Assembly (NCBI RefSeq): GCF_030272615.1
Contig: NC_081412.1
Location: forward strand, 665,130,981-665,194,980
Source of the DNA: Cryptomeria japonica
Lineage: Eukaryota > Streptophyta > Pinopsida > Cupressales > Cupressaceae
Direction of reading: 5' to 3'
DNA: 64,000 nucleotides
The stretch's first letter is position 1, and the number at the start of each line of letters is the position of its first letter. Under the pieces are notes generated by a model, which worked only from the letters and a program-made list of their open reading frames with translations, had not been told where the DNA came from and did not search any database. The translations under genes and the position numbers were made by a program. Positions 48,401 through 59,660 of this stretch are shown here, piece by piece.

Positions 48401-49905
48401 AATATTACCAAGAGTATTAATTAAATACATGATATCAAATATTAAATATTCTATTTATATATATAATATATATATGCGAGAGCCTCTGTTCCTTTTATGG
48501 TTCATGCTTTTGTTGAGGCCTCTATCTCTGATGTCTTATCCAGTAGCACTTTTCTCTTTGGTTATTACCTCCTTGGGGGAGATATGTGGTTGGATCTTTC
48601 TCACTTCATTTTTGGTAGTTTTTGGGTGTTGGCATTTTGGCCCTTTCAATCTCTACCTATGTTGAGCTGAAGAGATTTTGTTTCTGTTTGGCTACTAGGT
48701 TCTCTATTGTGGATGGATAAATGTCGGCTGTTGTGCATTTTGGTGGGGTTGGGTTCATGTATTTTGGTATTTATTGGAGGAGATTTGATGTTCTCATTCC
48801 TTTACTCTTATCCTCACCAAGTGTGGGTTCTTCTACTGTGGTTGTGGCCCTTTCTCCTCTTGCAACTATTGGTTTGTTATATCTAGCCTCAAAGTGATAG
48901 TTTTCTTGGGCTAGTTTTAGTGATGAGATCTTTTTGGCAGGTTTTGGAGCTAGTAATGTTTTTTATCTCATAACCAATATCATTTATGGTAGAGAGGTTG
49001 AGCTTCTAAGAGCTTTGTCTACTTGCTAGTCTAAATTGAGGTTGTGGTGTTTTATATGTCTATTTTTTAGCTTTCTTGGTCTTCCCCTATTATTTGTAGT
49101 TGTAGAAGATCTATGGAGAGAGAACTTTCTAGATTTTTTTTCTCAAGCTTGAGTTGTTGTCTTTAGGTATTTAGCGGTAGATTTTGTGGTTTTTTGGTGT
49201 TTTTGGTGAAGGGTCTCTTCTACTATTGTGGAAGTGAAGTCTTTTTTTTTATTGATGCTAACATGGTACTTTATGTAGATCTTGTTGATTTTTAGTTGAG
49301 GGCCCACATTGTTATTTCCCTAGCCTCATTTCACAAGCCTTCTATAGAGGTCTATTATTTTACTATGGATTTGGAGACCTTCCACATGGGAATGATTAAT
49401 GGTATATTTCTTCATTATCTCTATTCCTCTCTTACCTTTCACATTGAGGTGGGTACTTCTCTTATTGAGGTGGAGAGTGTATGTGTGGGAGATGTTTAGT
49501 GTTTCTACAAGGGGGTTGTTGCTGCCTTTTCTTAAGGCCTTAATTGTAAGGTTTTTTATTATGCCTATGTTCCTATCTTCTTTCATTTCTCTTCTATTGA
49601 CGGGGAGACTAAGGAAGGGAAAATTAAGCTCATTTATGGTTTTGGGAGCTTGTACAAAACCCATTGTTATTGTTCTCCTTAAGATGAGTTATTAGGTGGT
49701 GTCAATCCTTTTAATATGCCAATGGTTTAGTAATATTTTGATTCTATTGTTCTAGTGTTATCTGTTGGCAACATTTTGCTTGTGAGTTTTAAATTCTAAT
49801 AAAATCTTATTACATGGGCTTTGGGGTCCCTTCAAAACTTATTGTATGGAGTTTCATGTCCCCTCAAAACCTGCTTTATTCTTAATAAAAAAAGTAAAAA
49901 AAAAA
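48401..49905 (+). mobile_element. Second retroelement tail ending in an A-rich tract
   Basis: After the LINE-like 3' end near 48350-48400, a further T/G-rich, largely non-coding stretch runs to 49905. It ends with tgctttattcttaataaa and an A-rich run of about 25 bases (49880-49905), the look of a LINE or SINE 3' end on the plus strand. No RT domain was recognised in it, and neither its left limit nor a target duplication is clear. The open frames at 49296-49695 show no domain. Confidence 0.4.
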
Positions 49906-51542
49906 TAATACATTACTAATAGTAATTAGTAAATTAATTAATTAAGGTGACAAATACAAAACAATCAACAAATTAAATAAGAAATACTAAGTTATATGGT
50001 ATCAAATATGAATTAATTAAGTACTTAATAGGAAACAAAATATTGTTAATTTGAAAGAGCCTAATAATAAACAATAATTTAATAACAAAATATTATTTAA
50101 GAAGGAAAGAATAAAAAAATAAGAAATAAATCAATGAAAAAATATCAAATACTAAAAATAAAATTAATATTAACTAAAAAGGAAACAAAGACCAAATATT
50201 AATAGTAATACTAATACTCAAGTATAATATTAAATAATAATTTAAGGAATAAATTAAAATATGAAAGAGAAATATGATATTTAGATATTTGATCATGAAA
50301 TAAAATTCTATTAAAAATCGTAAAGAACAAAAAAAAATGTATTAAATATCGAAGAAGGAAAAAAGTATAGAAAAATATTTTTATTCTTATGGTTTTTATA
50401 GAAACAAATGTATTATATATCACAGAAGGAAAAAATTATAGAATTTTTTTTTTTTCTTATGGTTTTTATTTATACAAGTGACTATTAAATGTTCTTATTT
50501 TTTAAAATGAAAGGTGGTGAAGATAAGAATCAAACTAAAGGTAAGAACCTTGTACAACAAATTATATTTTTTCTCTAGTCTAACCTTTTTTTGACATGTC
50601 TTTTTTCTTAATTCAATTTTCTTTTCTTTCTTTTTTCCATATGGTTATATCAATAATCTTTTAGACCTCAACATAATGTTAAGAAAATAATGGTATCCCA
50701 TTCAATTATAGGTTAATGTGATAAATTGAATTTATATTTTATTAATTCAAAGTCTTGTGATATTTATTTGTAAAACAATATTTTAGTACATGTATGTATG
50801 TTTATTAGAATTGTTTAAATAACAAAAATTTGGTCCATTATGTCATATCAAAATTAGTACTAAAAAAGATATTTTAATTAATTTGTAATAATATATTTAC
50901 TATTGTATATAAATTTTATATAAATATTTTAAAAAAGACATTACTTATTATTTAAAAAATCTTTAAATACACCTAAGTTAAGTTGAATTAGAAACTTAAT
51001 TTAAATTAAAAATATTATATAATTAAATTCAAGATATATATTATTTACATCATCTTCAATATACAAATCAATATGTTAATAAGCAACAACTAAAGAATCA
51101 ATTATAAATCAAACAATATTCATTGAAAAAAATTCAAAGACAAAGCTTTTAATATCTTATTATGATTGAATATCTAAGAATTAAAAAAATGATGAAAATA
51201 AGAATAAAATAAAACATAGAAAATTAAAATTAAAACTTTAATAATTAAAAATGGAATATATAATATAAATATAATATAATAAAATTAAATTTAAATAACT
51301 TCAACGTAAAAAAAGATATTTTTAATTAAATAAAATAAATCTTAAACAAATAAATACTTTTACATAATAAATAAAATAAATTTTAACTATATAACACAGA
51401 GAAACGCGAAAGAAAAATTCTTAGAGAAATACTGTAGTAACAATAAACGAATAGATTAGGATAACTAAGAAGTTGAATATTATATATGAATGCCTCTTTA
51501 TAAAGTCTATGGTCAGTCCACAGGAACTTCGTTATCCCCATC
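49906..51542 (+). other. AT-rich upstream region of the intact RLP
   Basis: No gene. The part 50880-51065 also exists in inverted form at 28870-29060, so it belongs to the RLP duplication unit. Several long A/T tracts. Core promoter candidates are listed separately. Confidence 0.6.
51481..51505 (+). promoter_or_regulatory. Possible TATA boxes of the intact RLP
   Basis: TATATATG at 51481-51488 and TATAAAG at 51499-51505 lie about 55 and 38 bases before the ATG. In such AT-rich DNA either could be chance, and the leader would be short. Confidence 0.25.
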
Positions 51543-54473
51543 ATGTCTTCCTTTTCCTTCTGCCTGAATCTCACTTTCGCCTTGGCGATGATTTATACAT
51601 TCGTCAATGGATGCCCAACTGAAGAAAGAAAGTACTTGCTAGATTTCAAAGGAAGCCTCGTCGATCCCACTGGTCGCCTGTCATCGTGGAAGGGCTACAA
51701 TTGTTGCCAGTGGACGGGCATTCGTTGCGACTTCCATTCAGGCCATGTCATCAGCCTTCATCTCAAAACCCCCTTTGCTAGTAATTACTGGGACAATCCC
51801 AAAATTCTTAGTGGGGCGATACATCCATCGCTGTTTAATCTGCAGAACCTTGAGCATCTGGATCTCGGATACAATGATTTCAGTGGTACTTCCATATCTC
51901 CTCAATTGGCAAAACTCCAGAGCCTTTCCTTCCTTAGCTTGGCAAATGCTGGATTTGGAGGTGAGGTCCCTGTGGAGTTGGGCAATATTACAACCTTGCG
52001 CCACCTGGAGATCTCTGTCGGTTCTTCTTTGTCCTTGAACGATACTGCTCTCCAGAGTAGGAAGTTTGCAGGATGGATACGAAACCTGCAAAGCTTGGAG
52101 TACCTTGCAATGGATAGTGTGAATCTGTGGATGGCAAGTGAACACTTGTGTAATGCCCTCAGGAGCCTCCCTAATCTTCGGGAGATTCACCTCGCTGATT
52201 GTGGACTTTCAGGTACAATACCTTCTCTCCTAAACTTCACTCACCTATCCCATCTCGATCTTTCATCCAATCCATTTAATTATTCCCTGTTGCCTGCTTG
52301 GTTTCAGAATGTATCGTCCATGGTTTCCCTCGATCTCCGTTCATGTGGTTTCGACGGATTCAGTATCCCGTCAAACCTTTTGTATCGTTCAAACCTGAGA
52401 TATCTTGACCTGTCAGATAACTCGTTGGAAGGAGACCTTTCTTTCCTTCTATACCAATCTTCCTCAATAGCCAACCTTTACCTCCAGGACAACAGTTTAG
52501 ACGGAGTAATTCCTCCTTTCTTTGTTAACTTTACTAAACTTAAGAACTTGGTTCTGGCGAATAACTACTTAACAGGAGATATACCTTTCTTTGGATCTGC
52601 ACTTACAGTAATAGATCTTTCCCAAAACAAATTGACGGGCAATATACCACCCTCTATTGGTTGTCTTCCTCTACTGAGAAGCCTCAATCTGGAAAATAAT
52701 CGGCTCTCAGGAAAAATACCAGATACCGTTTCAAAGCTTGCTAGATTAGAAAAATTGAAACTTTCTTCCAATAATTTAACGGGGAGCTTTTCCCTTTCGT
52801 TGATTGATAATTTAACTCAGCTTCGAGAATTGAACCTTTCCAGCAATAGCTTTACAATTAACATTTCTTCAACTTGGATTCCAGCGTTTGCCCACCTGGA
52901 GTTCCTGGGATTGAGTTTTTGCAATATTGATGGTGGTTTTCCTGCTTTTTTGTCTACTCAATACTCATTTCTAGACTTGGACCTCTCACATAACAACATT
53001 GTAGGAAAAATTCCTAATTGGCTATGGGATCTTCCCGCTCTTGAAGTGCTGCTCCTTTCAAACAACCAGTTACAAGGTTATTTGCCCTCAGTAATATCGA
53101 AAGGCTTCGCCTTCGTGGACTTGAAAAGAAACAAGCTACAAGGTTCCCTTCCATCTTTGGAGAACTCGATGGGTTTATTGGATGTGTCAGAGAACAATTT
53201 TAGCGGTCCCATTCCTACAATAATGAAAGCTGATAGTTTAGTTTTGTCAAGCAATAATCTGACTGGAGAAATTCCAAGTTCATTCTGCACAAACACTATT
53301 CAGATTCAAATTCTGGACCTGTCAAAGAACAATTTGAGGGGCACCATTCCTCCAAATTTGGGGAGATGCGAGTACATGACAATTTTAAATTTGGCTCAGA
53401 ATGATCTGCAGGGGGAGATACCAGAGCAAATAGGAAATCTGAGCTCTCTTCGTACACTAAGTCTCTATGGCAACAATTTACAAGGTTCCATTCCTTCATC
53501 CATTATAAATTGCTCATTCCTAGAAGTATTTGATGTAGGAAGCAACTTAATTGAAGGGAACATTCCGGTTTGCATTGGAGAGCTGAGATGGCTCCGAATC
53601 CTGAACTTGGCTTCAAATAAACTTGAAGGCACTGTTCCTGCATTCTTACTTGGTCTGAAGCTTTTACAGATTTTAGATTTATCCCACAATTGTTTGTCAG
53701 GACCTATTCCTATAAATCTAGGAAATCTAGATGGTATGATCCATGAATCACATAATGATGAATCAGAGTTTGCTTCGCTTGTCCCAGTTATTGATACAGT
53801 TTATGGAAATAAATTCATGATCTGGGATCAAGTTACTCTTTGGGTTAAAGGACGGCCAAGTTCATATGAAAAGATATTCAAGGAATTTACATTTATAGAC
53901 CTATCTAACAACACGCTATCGGGCCAAATTCCTCCAGAAGTAGGTCTTCTCAAGAATTTAAATGCTTTGAACCTTTCAAGAAACCAGTTGAGTGGTTCCA
54001 TTCCAGAATCTGTGGGAGCCTTGGTTAAATTGGAGTCCTTGGATCTCTCAGCAAACAAATTGTCTGGAAAGATTCCCTCAGAACTTCTGAACCTCGCATT
54101 CCTCGAGGTTCTGAATGTTTCAGACAACATGGTTTCGGGTTTGATACCCCAAGGCAAACAATTTTCAACTTTTGAGGCTTCTTCTTTTGCAGAAAATCGA
54201 GATCTACATGGATCTCCATTAGAAAATAGAACCTTTAGCCCTGGTTTTGATGGGAAAGGTATACCAGGCATCCAAGAAGAATTGGATAACAGGGAGAAAG
54301 AGGCAGAGGAAGAAGAAGATAAAATGAAGAGATGGTGGGCAGTGGGGGTGGGATTGAGTTATGGGATGGGATTTGCCACTGTAATTGCAGTGCTGTGCTT
54401 CCGAATAAGATGGAGATACGAATATTTCAGTTTTCTGGATAGTCTTATGCCACACCTCTTTGGACGGCATTGA
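51543..54473 (+). CDS. LRR receptor-like protein (RLP), intact, 976 aa
   Basis: Predicted cell-surface receptor without kinase. Signal peptide 1-23; LRR N-cap about 24-75 with Cys24, the Cys54/Cys55 pair, Trp57 and Cys62; about 26 LRRs of the plant LxxLxLxxN...GxIP type from residue ~100; island about 731-784 containing TLWVKGR and YEKIF; four more LRRs; acidic stretch about 911-927 (KEAEEEEDK); transmembrane helix about 931-953 with GLSYG (a GxxxG motif); 23-residue tail. This is the full RLP order. No intron is needed. The ATG is supported by pseudogene B, which shares the start context and first residues. Known plant RLPs of this type work with adaptor kinases such as SOBIR1 in immunity, or in development; ligand and role here are unknown. 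Oddity: the C-cap reads DLHGSPLE where RLPs usually have LCG..L...C. Flanks are packed with retroelements. Expression is unproven. Confidence 0.95.
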   Translation: MSSFSFCLNLTFALAMIYTFVNGCPTEERKYLLDFKGSLVDPTGRLSSWKGYNCCQWTGIRCDFHSGHVISLHLKTPFASNYWDNPKILSGAIHPSLFNLQNLEHLDLGYNDFSGTSISPQLAKLQSLSFLSLANAGFGGEVPVELGNITTLRHLEISVGSSLSLNDTALQSRKFAGWIRNLQSLEYLAMDSVNLWMASEHLCNALRSLPNLREIHLADCGLSGTIPSLLNFTHLSHLDLSSNPFNYSLLPAWFQNVSSMVSLDLRSCGFDGFSIPSNLLYRSNLRYLDLSDNSLEGDLSFLLYQSSSIANLYLQDNSLDGVIPPFFVNFTKLKNLVLANNYLTGDIPFFGSALTVIDLSQNKLTGNIPPSIGCLPLLRSLNLENNRLSGKIPDTVSKLARLEKLKLSSNNLTGSFSLSLIDNLTQLRELNLSSNSFTINISSTWIPAFAHLEFLGLSFCNIDGGFPAFLSTQYSFLDLDLSHNNIVGKIPNWLWDLPALEVLLLSNNQLQGYLPSVISKGFAFVDLKRNKLQGSLPSLENSMGLLDVSENNFSGPIPTIMKADSLVLSSNNLTGEIPSSFCTNTIQIQILDLSKNNLRGTIPPNLGRCEYMTILNLAQNDLQGEIPEQIGNLSSLRTLSLYGNNLQGSIPSSIINCSFLEVFDVGSNLIEGNIPVCIGELRWLRILNLASNKLEGTVPAFLLGLKLLQILDLSHNCLSGPIPINLGNLDGMIHESHNDESEFASLVPVIDTVYGNKFMIWDQVTLWVKGRPSSYEKIFKEFTFIDLSNNTLSGQIPPEVGLLKNLNALNLSRNQLSGSIPESVGALVKLESLDLSANKLSGKIPSELLNLAFLEVLNVSDNMVSGLIPQGKQFSTFEASSFAENRDLHGSPLENRTFSPGFDGKGIPGIQEELDNREKEAEEEEDKMKRWWAVGVGLSYGMGFATVIAVLCFRIRWRYEYFSFLDSLMPHLFGRH

Positions 54474-55884
54474 AAAGATACCATAAATAATCTACTGAAT
54501 ATGTTAAGTTTTCTAATTTAAAATGTTTTAAAATGCATTGCAATATATCATGTTTTATATTAAATATAACACGAGCTATGCAGTTTCGTGGCACGTTTGG
54601 ACATTTTCAATCTTAGTTTTATGCTTTCTGAAATTCATAGCTTTTTATATAATTTAAACTTTATATATTTTGAATGTCATAAAGACAACCAAGTTTTGTC
54701 AATCTTTACTAACTAATTTATATTGTATTTGCAAGAACTCTTTTAAACCTTCATTGCAAACAAAAACAAATCATGTATCTGTATATTTTTTAATTTTATG
54801 TATTTGTATTAATCATTGTATAGAGTTAAAAAGTTTTTAGATACCATAGTATAGTATAAATATTTCAATGGTATTCTATTAATTTCAGTCATAGCGAATT
54901 TATTTTAAAATGATATTTTATTTTGTACATGTATATTTAGATTTTTTGAATAACTAAAATGTGATATAATATATCATTTTAGTATTTTTTAAATTTTTTT
55001 TGGCAAGGTGGCAATGCCACTTGATATATTTTATTAATAATATATAATTTTTACAATATATTTAAAAACTGATTCAAACTGAGCTCCCAGAGAAAAGAAC
55101 CAGCAAGAAAAACTCCAGTCATTGCTCATCAACATGGCTATAGAAGAGAAGTAGTGAACAATCCTCTAGCCGGAGCTAGTTACAAAATAGAGATCAGCAT
55201 ACACAAAAGGGAGTGTATTATTTATACATAGTATTTTGAATTTTAGTATTAGATACATATAGATAATTTAATTAGTTGATGGAGGGTTTGGAAGCATACA
55301 CAAAAGGAAGTGTATTATTTATATATAGTATTTTGAATTTTTTTATGGATCAATTTTCTTAGATTAATTTAAAAGTATATAATTGTTGTCTTTAAGTTAT
55401 CGTTTTTCTATACCACATAGTCTTATATTGTGTTAGCACCTCATAATCTATGCGACACTTGTATACTCTCAACTATAATATAGTTAATCAAAGTAATAAA
55501 GGTAACACTAAGGTCAATAGAGTTTAGTTCAATCTTGACCAAGTTTCCTAAACTAGTTATTGGACACATTTCAGTAATATCACAACCTTCCTCAAAATAG
55601 TCAACAAGTATCTTTGAAACACTTCCATTATAATGTAAATTAATATGCATAGCATAATTGAGATATATGTTATTAGAGGAATCATTGTTAGATTTGGTAA
55701 AGCAAAGGTGAAAATTCCATCGTATAAACTACCATACAAATCTAGTGGATGACCTAATAGATAGAATATAATTTTGATATTGTTATTCTTGCTACTTAAG
55801 TGGCACCTACTTGTAGGGTTTCAATTGAAGTACTACCCAATCTCCCACCTCAAAATACCCCTAATTATGACATTGATATGTCTT
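54474..55884 (+). other. 3' flank of the intact RLP, shared with pseudogene A
   Basis: 54474-54980 and 55240-55884 match 1471-2030, 2500-2680 and 17018-17300. About 54985-55225 is extra here. Its left edge (a T-run then ggcaaggtggcaatgcc and attttattaataat) looks like the 3' end of a minus-strand LINE or SINE, and part of the flank (acaaaa..gagtgtattattta) is repeated on each side of it (near 55200 and 55300). No gene. Confidence 0.65.
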
Positions 55885-57700
55885 TTTTTTTGTAGTTAAA
55901 TAGCTAGAAGGGTCCGTATCCATTAAATTAAAAGAAAAAAAGGTTAACAAGATAGATTTTTGGCCTGGTCTGAACTAGGAAAGGCTACAATCGAGGATCC
56001 CCTTCCCCCAAAAAAATAAAAGAGGAAAAGATCCATTAATAGGTTGGGGATAAACTACAATTTAACTTTATCATTAGAATGAGATCTCAGAAGCATATGA
56101 CGATTGGAATTTGTTATACATCTTTTGTCATGTTTCCCTTTATAGTATGTCATCCATTATCCTTCTCCATATCCTCAAATTGAGGTTCACCGCATTCATT
56201 TTAAGCTTCCTTCCCCTTATCCTGCAAAGACATGACATCCTTGGAATCCAATTGATGTGAGACAAAGGGAGTATATGCTTGCCTCCTGTTCAAAACCAAG
56301 ATAGCAGTGACATTGATCAAAGATGGGAACACATTATCAGAAAGACGTTTAGTAGTCTTTACAAACAAGTCTTGACAAGCATTAACACTATTCAAAACTA
56401 AAGAATCATTTTCCACAAATGCCCTTGCACACAAAACCAAACCTTAATCAGGGGACAACCTTACCATTCTTCAAAAGTGTCACATCCTTACTAGTCTCTG
56501 AGAGCCTCATCTTTCTCCACCAAGTAATAGATATCTAAGACATATTTTCACCAAGAGGAAACCTTATCCACCCTTCTTTTTTGACATTGAGCAACAATAC
56601 ATCCAATCTGAAAACATCTACTACATTTGAAGGAAATGCGATCATAATCTAGGTACTCCATCCAACAACCTTTCAAGGATTTAATAGAAATGTCTTCAAT
56701 GAGGTTCACAGTTATGTCCATCTCTACCAAGATCCAAGCATAAGTGGAATGCAGAAGATTCAAAGATCCCTCATCCACCCTTAAAAAATTACCCAAACAA
56801 TTCCCCAACAATTCAAACCAAGAATCAAACCAATATTGGAGAGGAAGGTTTGGAAGTCTTACCCAAAGAGAAACATGATCAAAGGATTTAGTTGAAGGAT
56901 TGAAAGATGGATGCCAGGGTTCTACTAGAAACATTTAATTTCCCTCCCAGGACTATTGATGGTCACCAAGCACCCTATTCCTATCTTTCACATTTCTAAA
57001 AACGACAATAAAAAAAAACCCTAGACACCAACTTTAGGGGGAAGTATCATGGGAAAACTCCGCCCCATTCCACATCATACCCTGCTCTAAGCAATCCTTC
57101 TTAGCACCAAAACCAGAGGTCATTCCATACCGCCGACAAGGAAGACCCTTCCTACCACCACAAGCATCAACAATGTCATCATGCCATTGCCAAACACGAA
57201 CAGATTGGAACCATTGCAAAAATCCATATCCCTTCTCTACGACATACCACTTTGGTTGACCTTTCTTCAAGGCCCATCACCGTATTTCTCATTCTCAGGC
57301 ACACCGAGCTTTGATGAAGCCCTAGTTCCACAAAAAACTCGTGTCGGCTTCCACACTCTATCATTTTCATTATGCATTTTGCTTTGAATTCGGATCTGTG
57401 TACCACTAGAGGAGGAATCAAGGCAGGGACCTTTCCCATCCCCCATCCCACATCCTTGGTGGATGCCCCTACCAAACCCAACAAAACAACCCGACACTCC
57501 TCTCTGATCATGTATCCAATCTGAAGCCAGCTTCATTTTGCCTTGGCCTTCCGTCCATGGCTAACACAGACAATGGACGCCCAGTCCCTGTACAACCCAC
57601 TCTCAGACATTCCTATATGTCCATTTTTCAGCAAAACCCTAGCTGCGGAAGGTCCCCAAAGTTTCTCCATGACCACGATTAAGCTTGTTTCATCCATTTC
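55885..57700 (-). mobile_element. DUF4283/zinc-knuckle retroelement fragment without RT
   Basis: An insertion into the RLP 3' flank, recognised because the flank is uninterrupted at 17018-17400. On the minus strand the 3' side (low coordinates) is a T-run at 55883-55891, i.e. a poly(A) end. The open piece 56934-56548 reads PWHPSFNPSTKSFDHVSLWV, then LPLQYWF, then a knuckle CSRCFQIGCIVAQC. This is the DUF4283 plus CCHC pattern of plant LINE ORF1-like proteins, with the knuckle His replaced by Cys. Upstream, 57536-57034 holds decayed Gly-rich coding-like sequence. No RT or endonuclease is present, so it is a non-autonomous or internally deleted LINE derivative. Confidence 0.7.
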
Positions 57701-58949
57701 CAAGCCACAAGAAAATTCTCATTAAGGATTTGAAGTATCTTTTGTTGCTATTAGTATATTGTAGAGGGTATCGATAAAAAATCTCAAATAGAGTCATCTT
57801 TCTTTATGTGTGAAAAAATGTGTGATTCTCTCTTTTTATGAATGAATTCTATTTGGACAATTATTCTATTTTTTTTCAATGGAAAGCAATATATATATCT
57901 TTCTTAACATTTAATTGTTAAATTATACTTGGGCTAAAGAACAATGTTGTGTTGCACTTGAGGTCAATTGAATAAGTTCAGTCAAGCTAAGTTTGGTCGA
58001 ATTAGGTTCAGCCGAACCTATGTGGCGGTTGCGCGGTGCCTAAATGACAAAATAAGTTCAGCCAAACCTATTTTCAAAGCAATAAGTTCAATCGAACTTA
58101 GTTCGGCCAAACCTGTCTATGTGTCATGTGATGTGGCAATCAAATCACCATTTTCTCTCCATTTCCAAAACTTTCCACGTTTACTATTTTTTCTTTAGGC
58201 AAAATATTTTTTTACAAAAATTGAAAAATACCTTTTTGTAGAGCTCGAAGTCAAGAATCTGGACATATAAAAAAAAAATTATGTTTTGATTAATTATTTT
58301 TTTAAACATTGCAAGTAAGTTTTTTAAATTCGAAAAGAGGTTGATTTAAAAAAAATTATTAAATGATATTAAAAATATCTACAAATTAGATTTTTTACTA
58401 GATGAGAAAATCTTCTCCAAAAGGGTATAATTTATTTTTTTATAATAATCACTTTAATAGACAAAAAGTGATGGCAAATGAAAACTACCGAAGTCAGGTA
58501 TGTTAGACTTAAAAATTTTATTATGAGAAAAATTTACATCAAAAATTAATTTTTCTTTTTTTAGCACTGCATATATCTGTCATCTATTTGGAAAATTAAA
58601 ATTACGAAAAAATATTTTTGTTTTCATTTTTTCTGGTGACCCTGACTAGAACCTTTGATTTTAAGCATTTTTCAGCAATAAAAATTTTGTCTTCGAATAT
58701 ATAAAAAAATATCAATTTTTTAAAAAAAAAATTAAAAATAATAGACATAAATTTCAATAATATTTCTAAATTTCATCAGTTTACATCATTTTGAAATTCA
58801 ATTTAAAAATATCACTTTTATGCGGTCGAAGTTAAACAATTTTAGTTGTGTTGGCCACTTCTTTTATAAAAGTGTGACATAGGTTTGTGTTTTTACCCGT
58901 TTTTCTATGTTATTTTTCATGATAAGATGAGTTATATACTATATTTTCC
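57701..58949. other. AT-rich DNA after the RLP flank, with a palindromic motif cluster
   Basis: 57705-57800 completes the flank shared with 17335-17460. From 57960 to 58130 a less AT-rich island carries several variants of aagttcag.c.aac.t, two of them palindromes. Beyond that only AT-rich DNA with no domain. Confidence 0.55.
57965..58130 (+). repeat. Cluster of aagttcagcc-type imperfect repeats
   Basis: At least five variants of the word agttcagccgaacct. Two form hairpins: AGGTTC/GAACCT at 58004-58019 and AAGTTC/GAACTT at 58084-58099, each with a 4-base centre. An overlapping 76-codon frame (57968-58198) is likely a by-product of the repeat. Confidence 0.7.
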
Positions 58950-59660
58950 CCATATTGCAAATAAGTCTATCTAAAATATGCTAATAAATATTGGATCACA
59001 TTTACTCATAATGATTATAGGAATACCATAAATTTTGGTACCTTTTCCACAAATACTTTTTTCATAGCATTGAAATGAAATGGATGAGAGAGTTTATCGA
59101 AATGTGCATAGTTAGCAAGTGTATCAAATTTAACATCAAAGCTATTTTAATTACACAAACTAGTAATGTAATCTACCACTATTAACTCTCAAAATTGTGC
59201 TAGTGTACCTAATAGTTGTAAGAGGCCTAGGTTTTTAATTTGTTTAACTTTATTTTGTTGGCATATCAAATATTTGGCCATAAATTTCTTTATGTCCCCC
59301 TTAAGACCTCCCAAAAAGAAAGATCTTCTAGATAGTGATTGTTATTTGAGAACCTTAAATGACCTCATATTAGTGAGTCATGAATTTGAGACAATGTGGC
59401 GGTTTCAACAAATAATTTTTACATATAATAGCATACCTTTGTACCATAAGGAATCATCTTCCTAAGAAGTCCTATCTAAATAAGACAGATCTTCAATTTG
59501 AAGCTCTTGAATAAACTTCTTTATCAAGCGATCATATTTCAACTCTTCTCATGAAACATTTATCTTTTCATCAACTTATTTCTTCCTCTTTTTCCTATTG
59601 AGAAGGGCATCACTTGCAATATTCTACTAAATTATTTTGAAAATAATTTTAGAGTCACAC
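58950..59660 (-). pseudogene. Ty3/gypsy pol remnant: RNase H end and integrase
   Basis: Minus strand, high to low coordinates: NIASDALLNRKK near 59620 (the usual end of RNase H, VADALSRR); ELQIEDLSYLDR near 59500; EDDSLWYKGMLL near 59440; RSFFLGGLKGDIKKFMAKYLIC near 59325-59260 with its CQQNK continuation; LGLLQLLG near 59215; then decayed DYITSL, VDKL-like and VFVEKV blocks to about 58960. The order fits the integrase N-domain and start of the catalytic core. Many stops. No LTR was tied to it. It differs too much from the element at 2684-17012 to be a recent copy. Confidence 0.7.

Noticed and set aside
51738-52190. 150-codon minus-strand frame inside the intact RLP (also 53828-54271)
   Set aside because: LRR repeats on the plus strand produce periodic antisense frames; no independent features.
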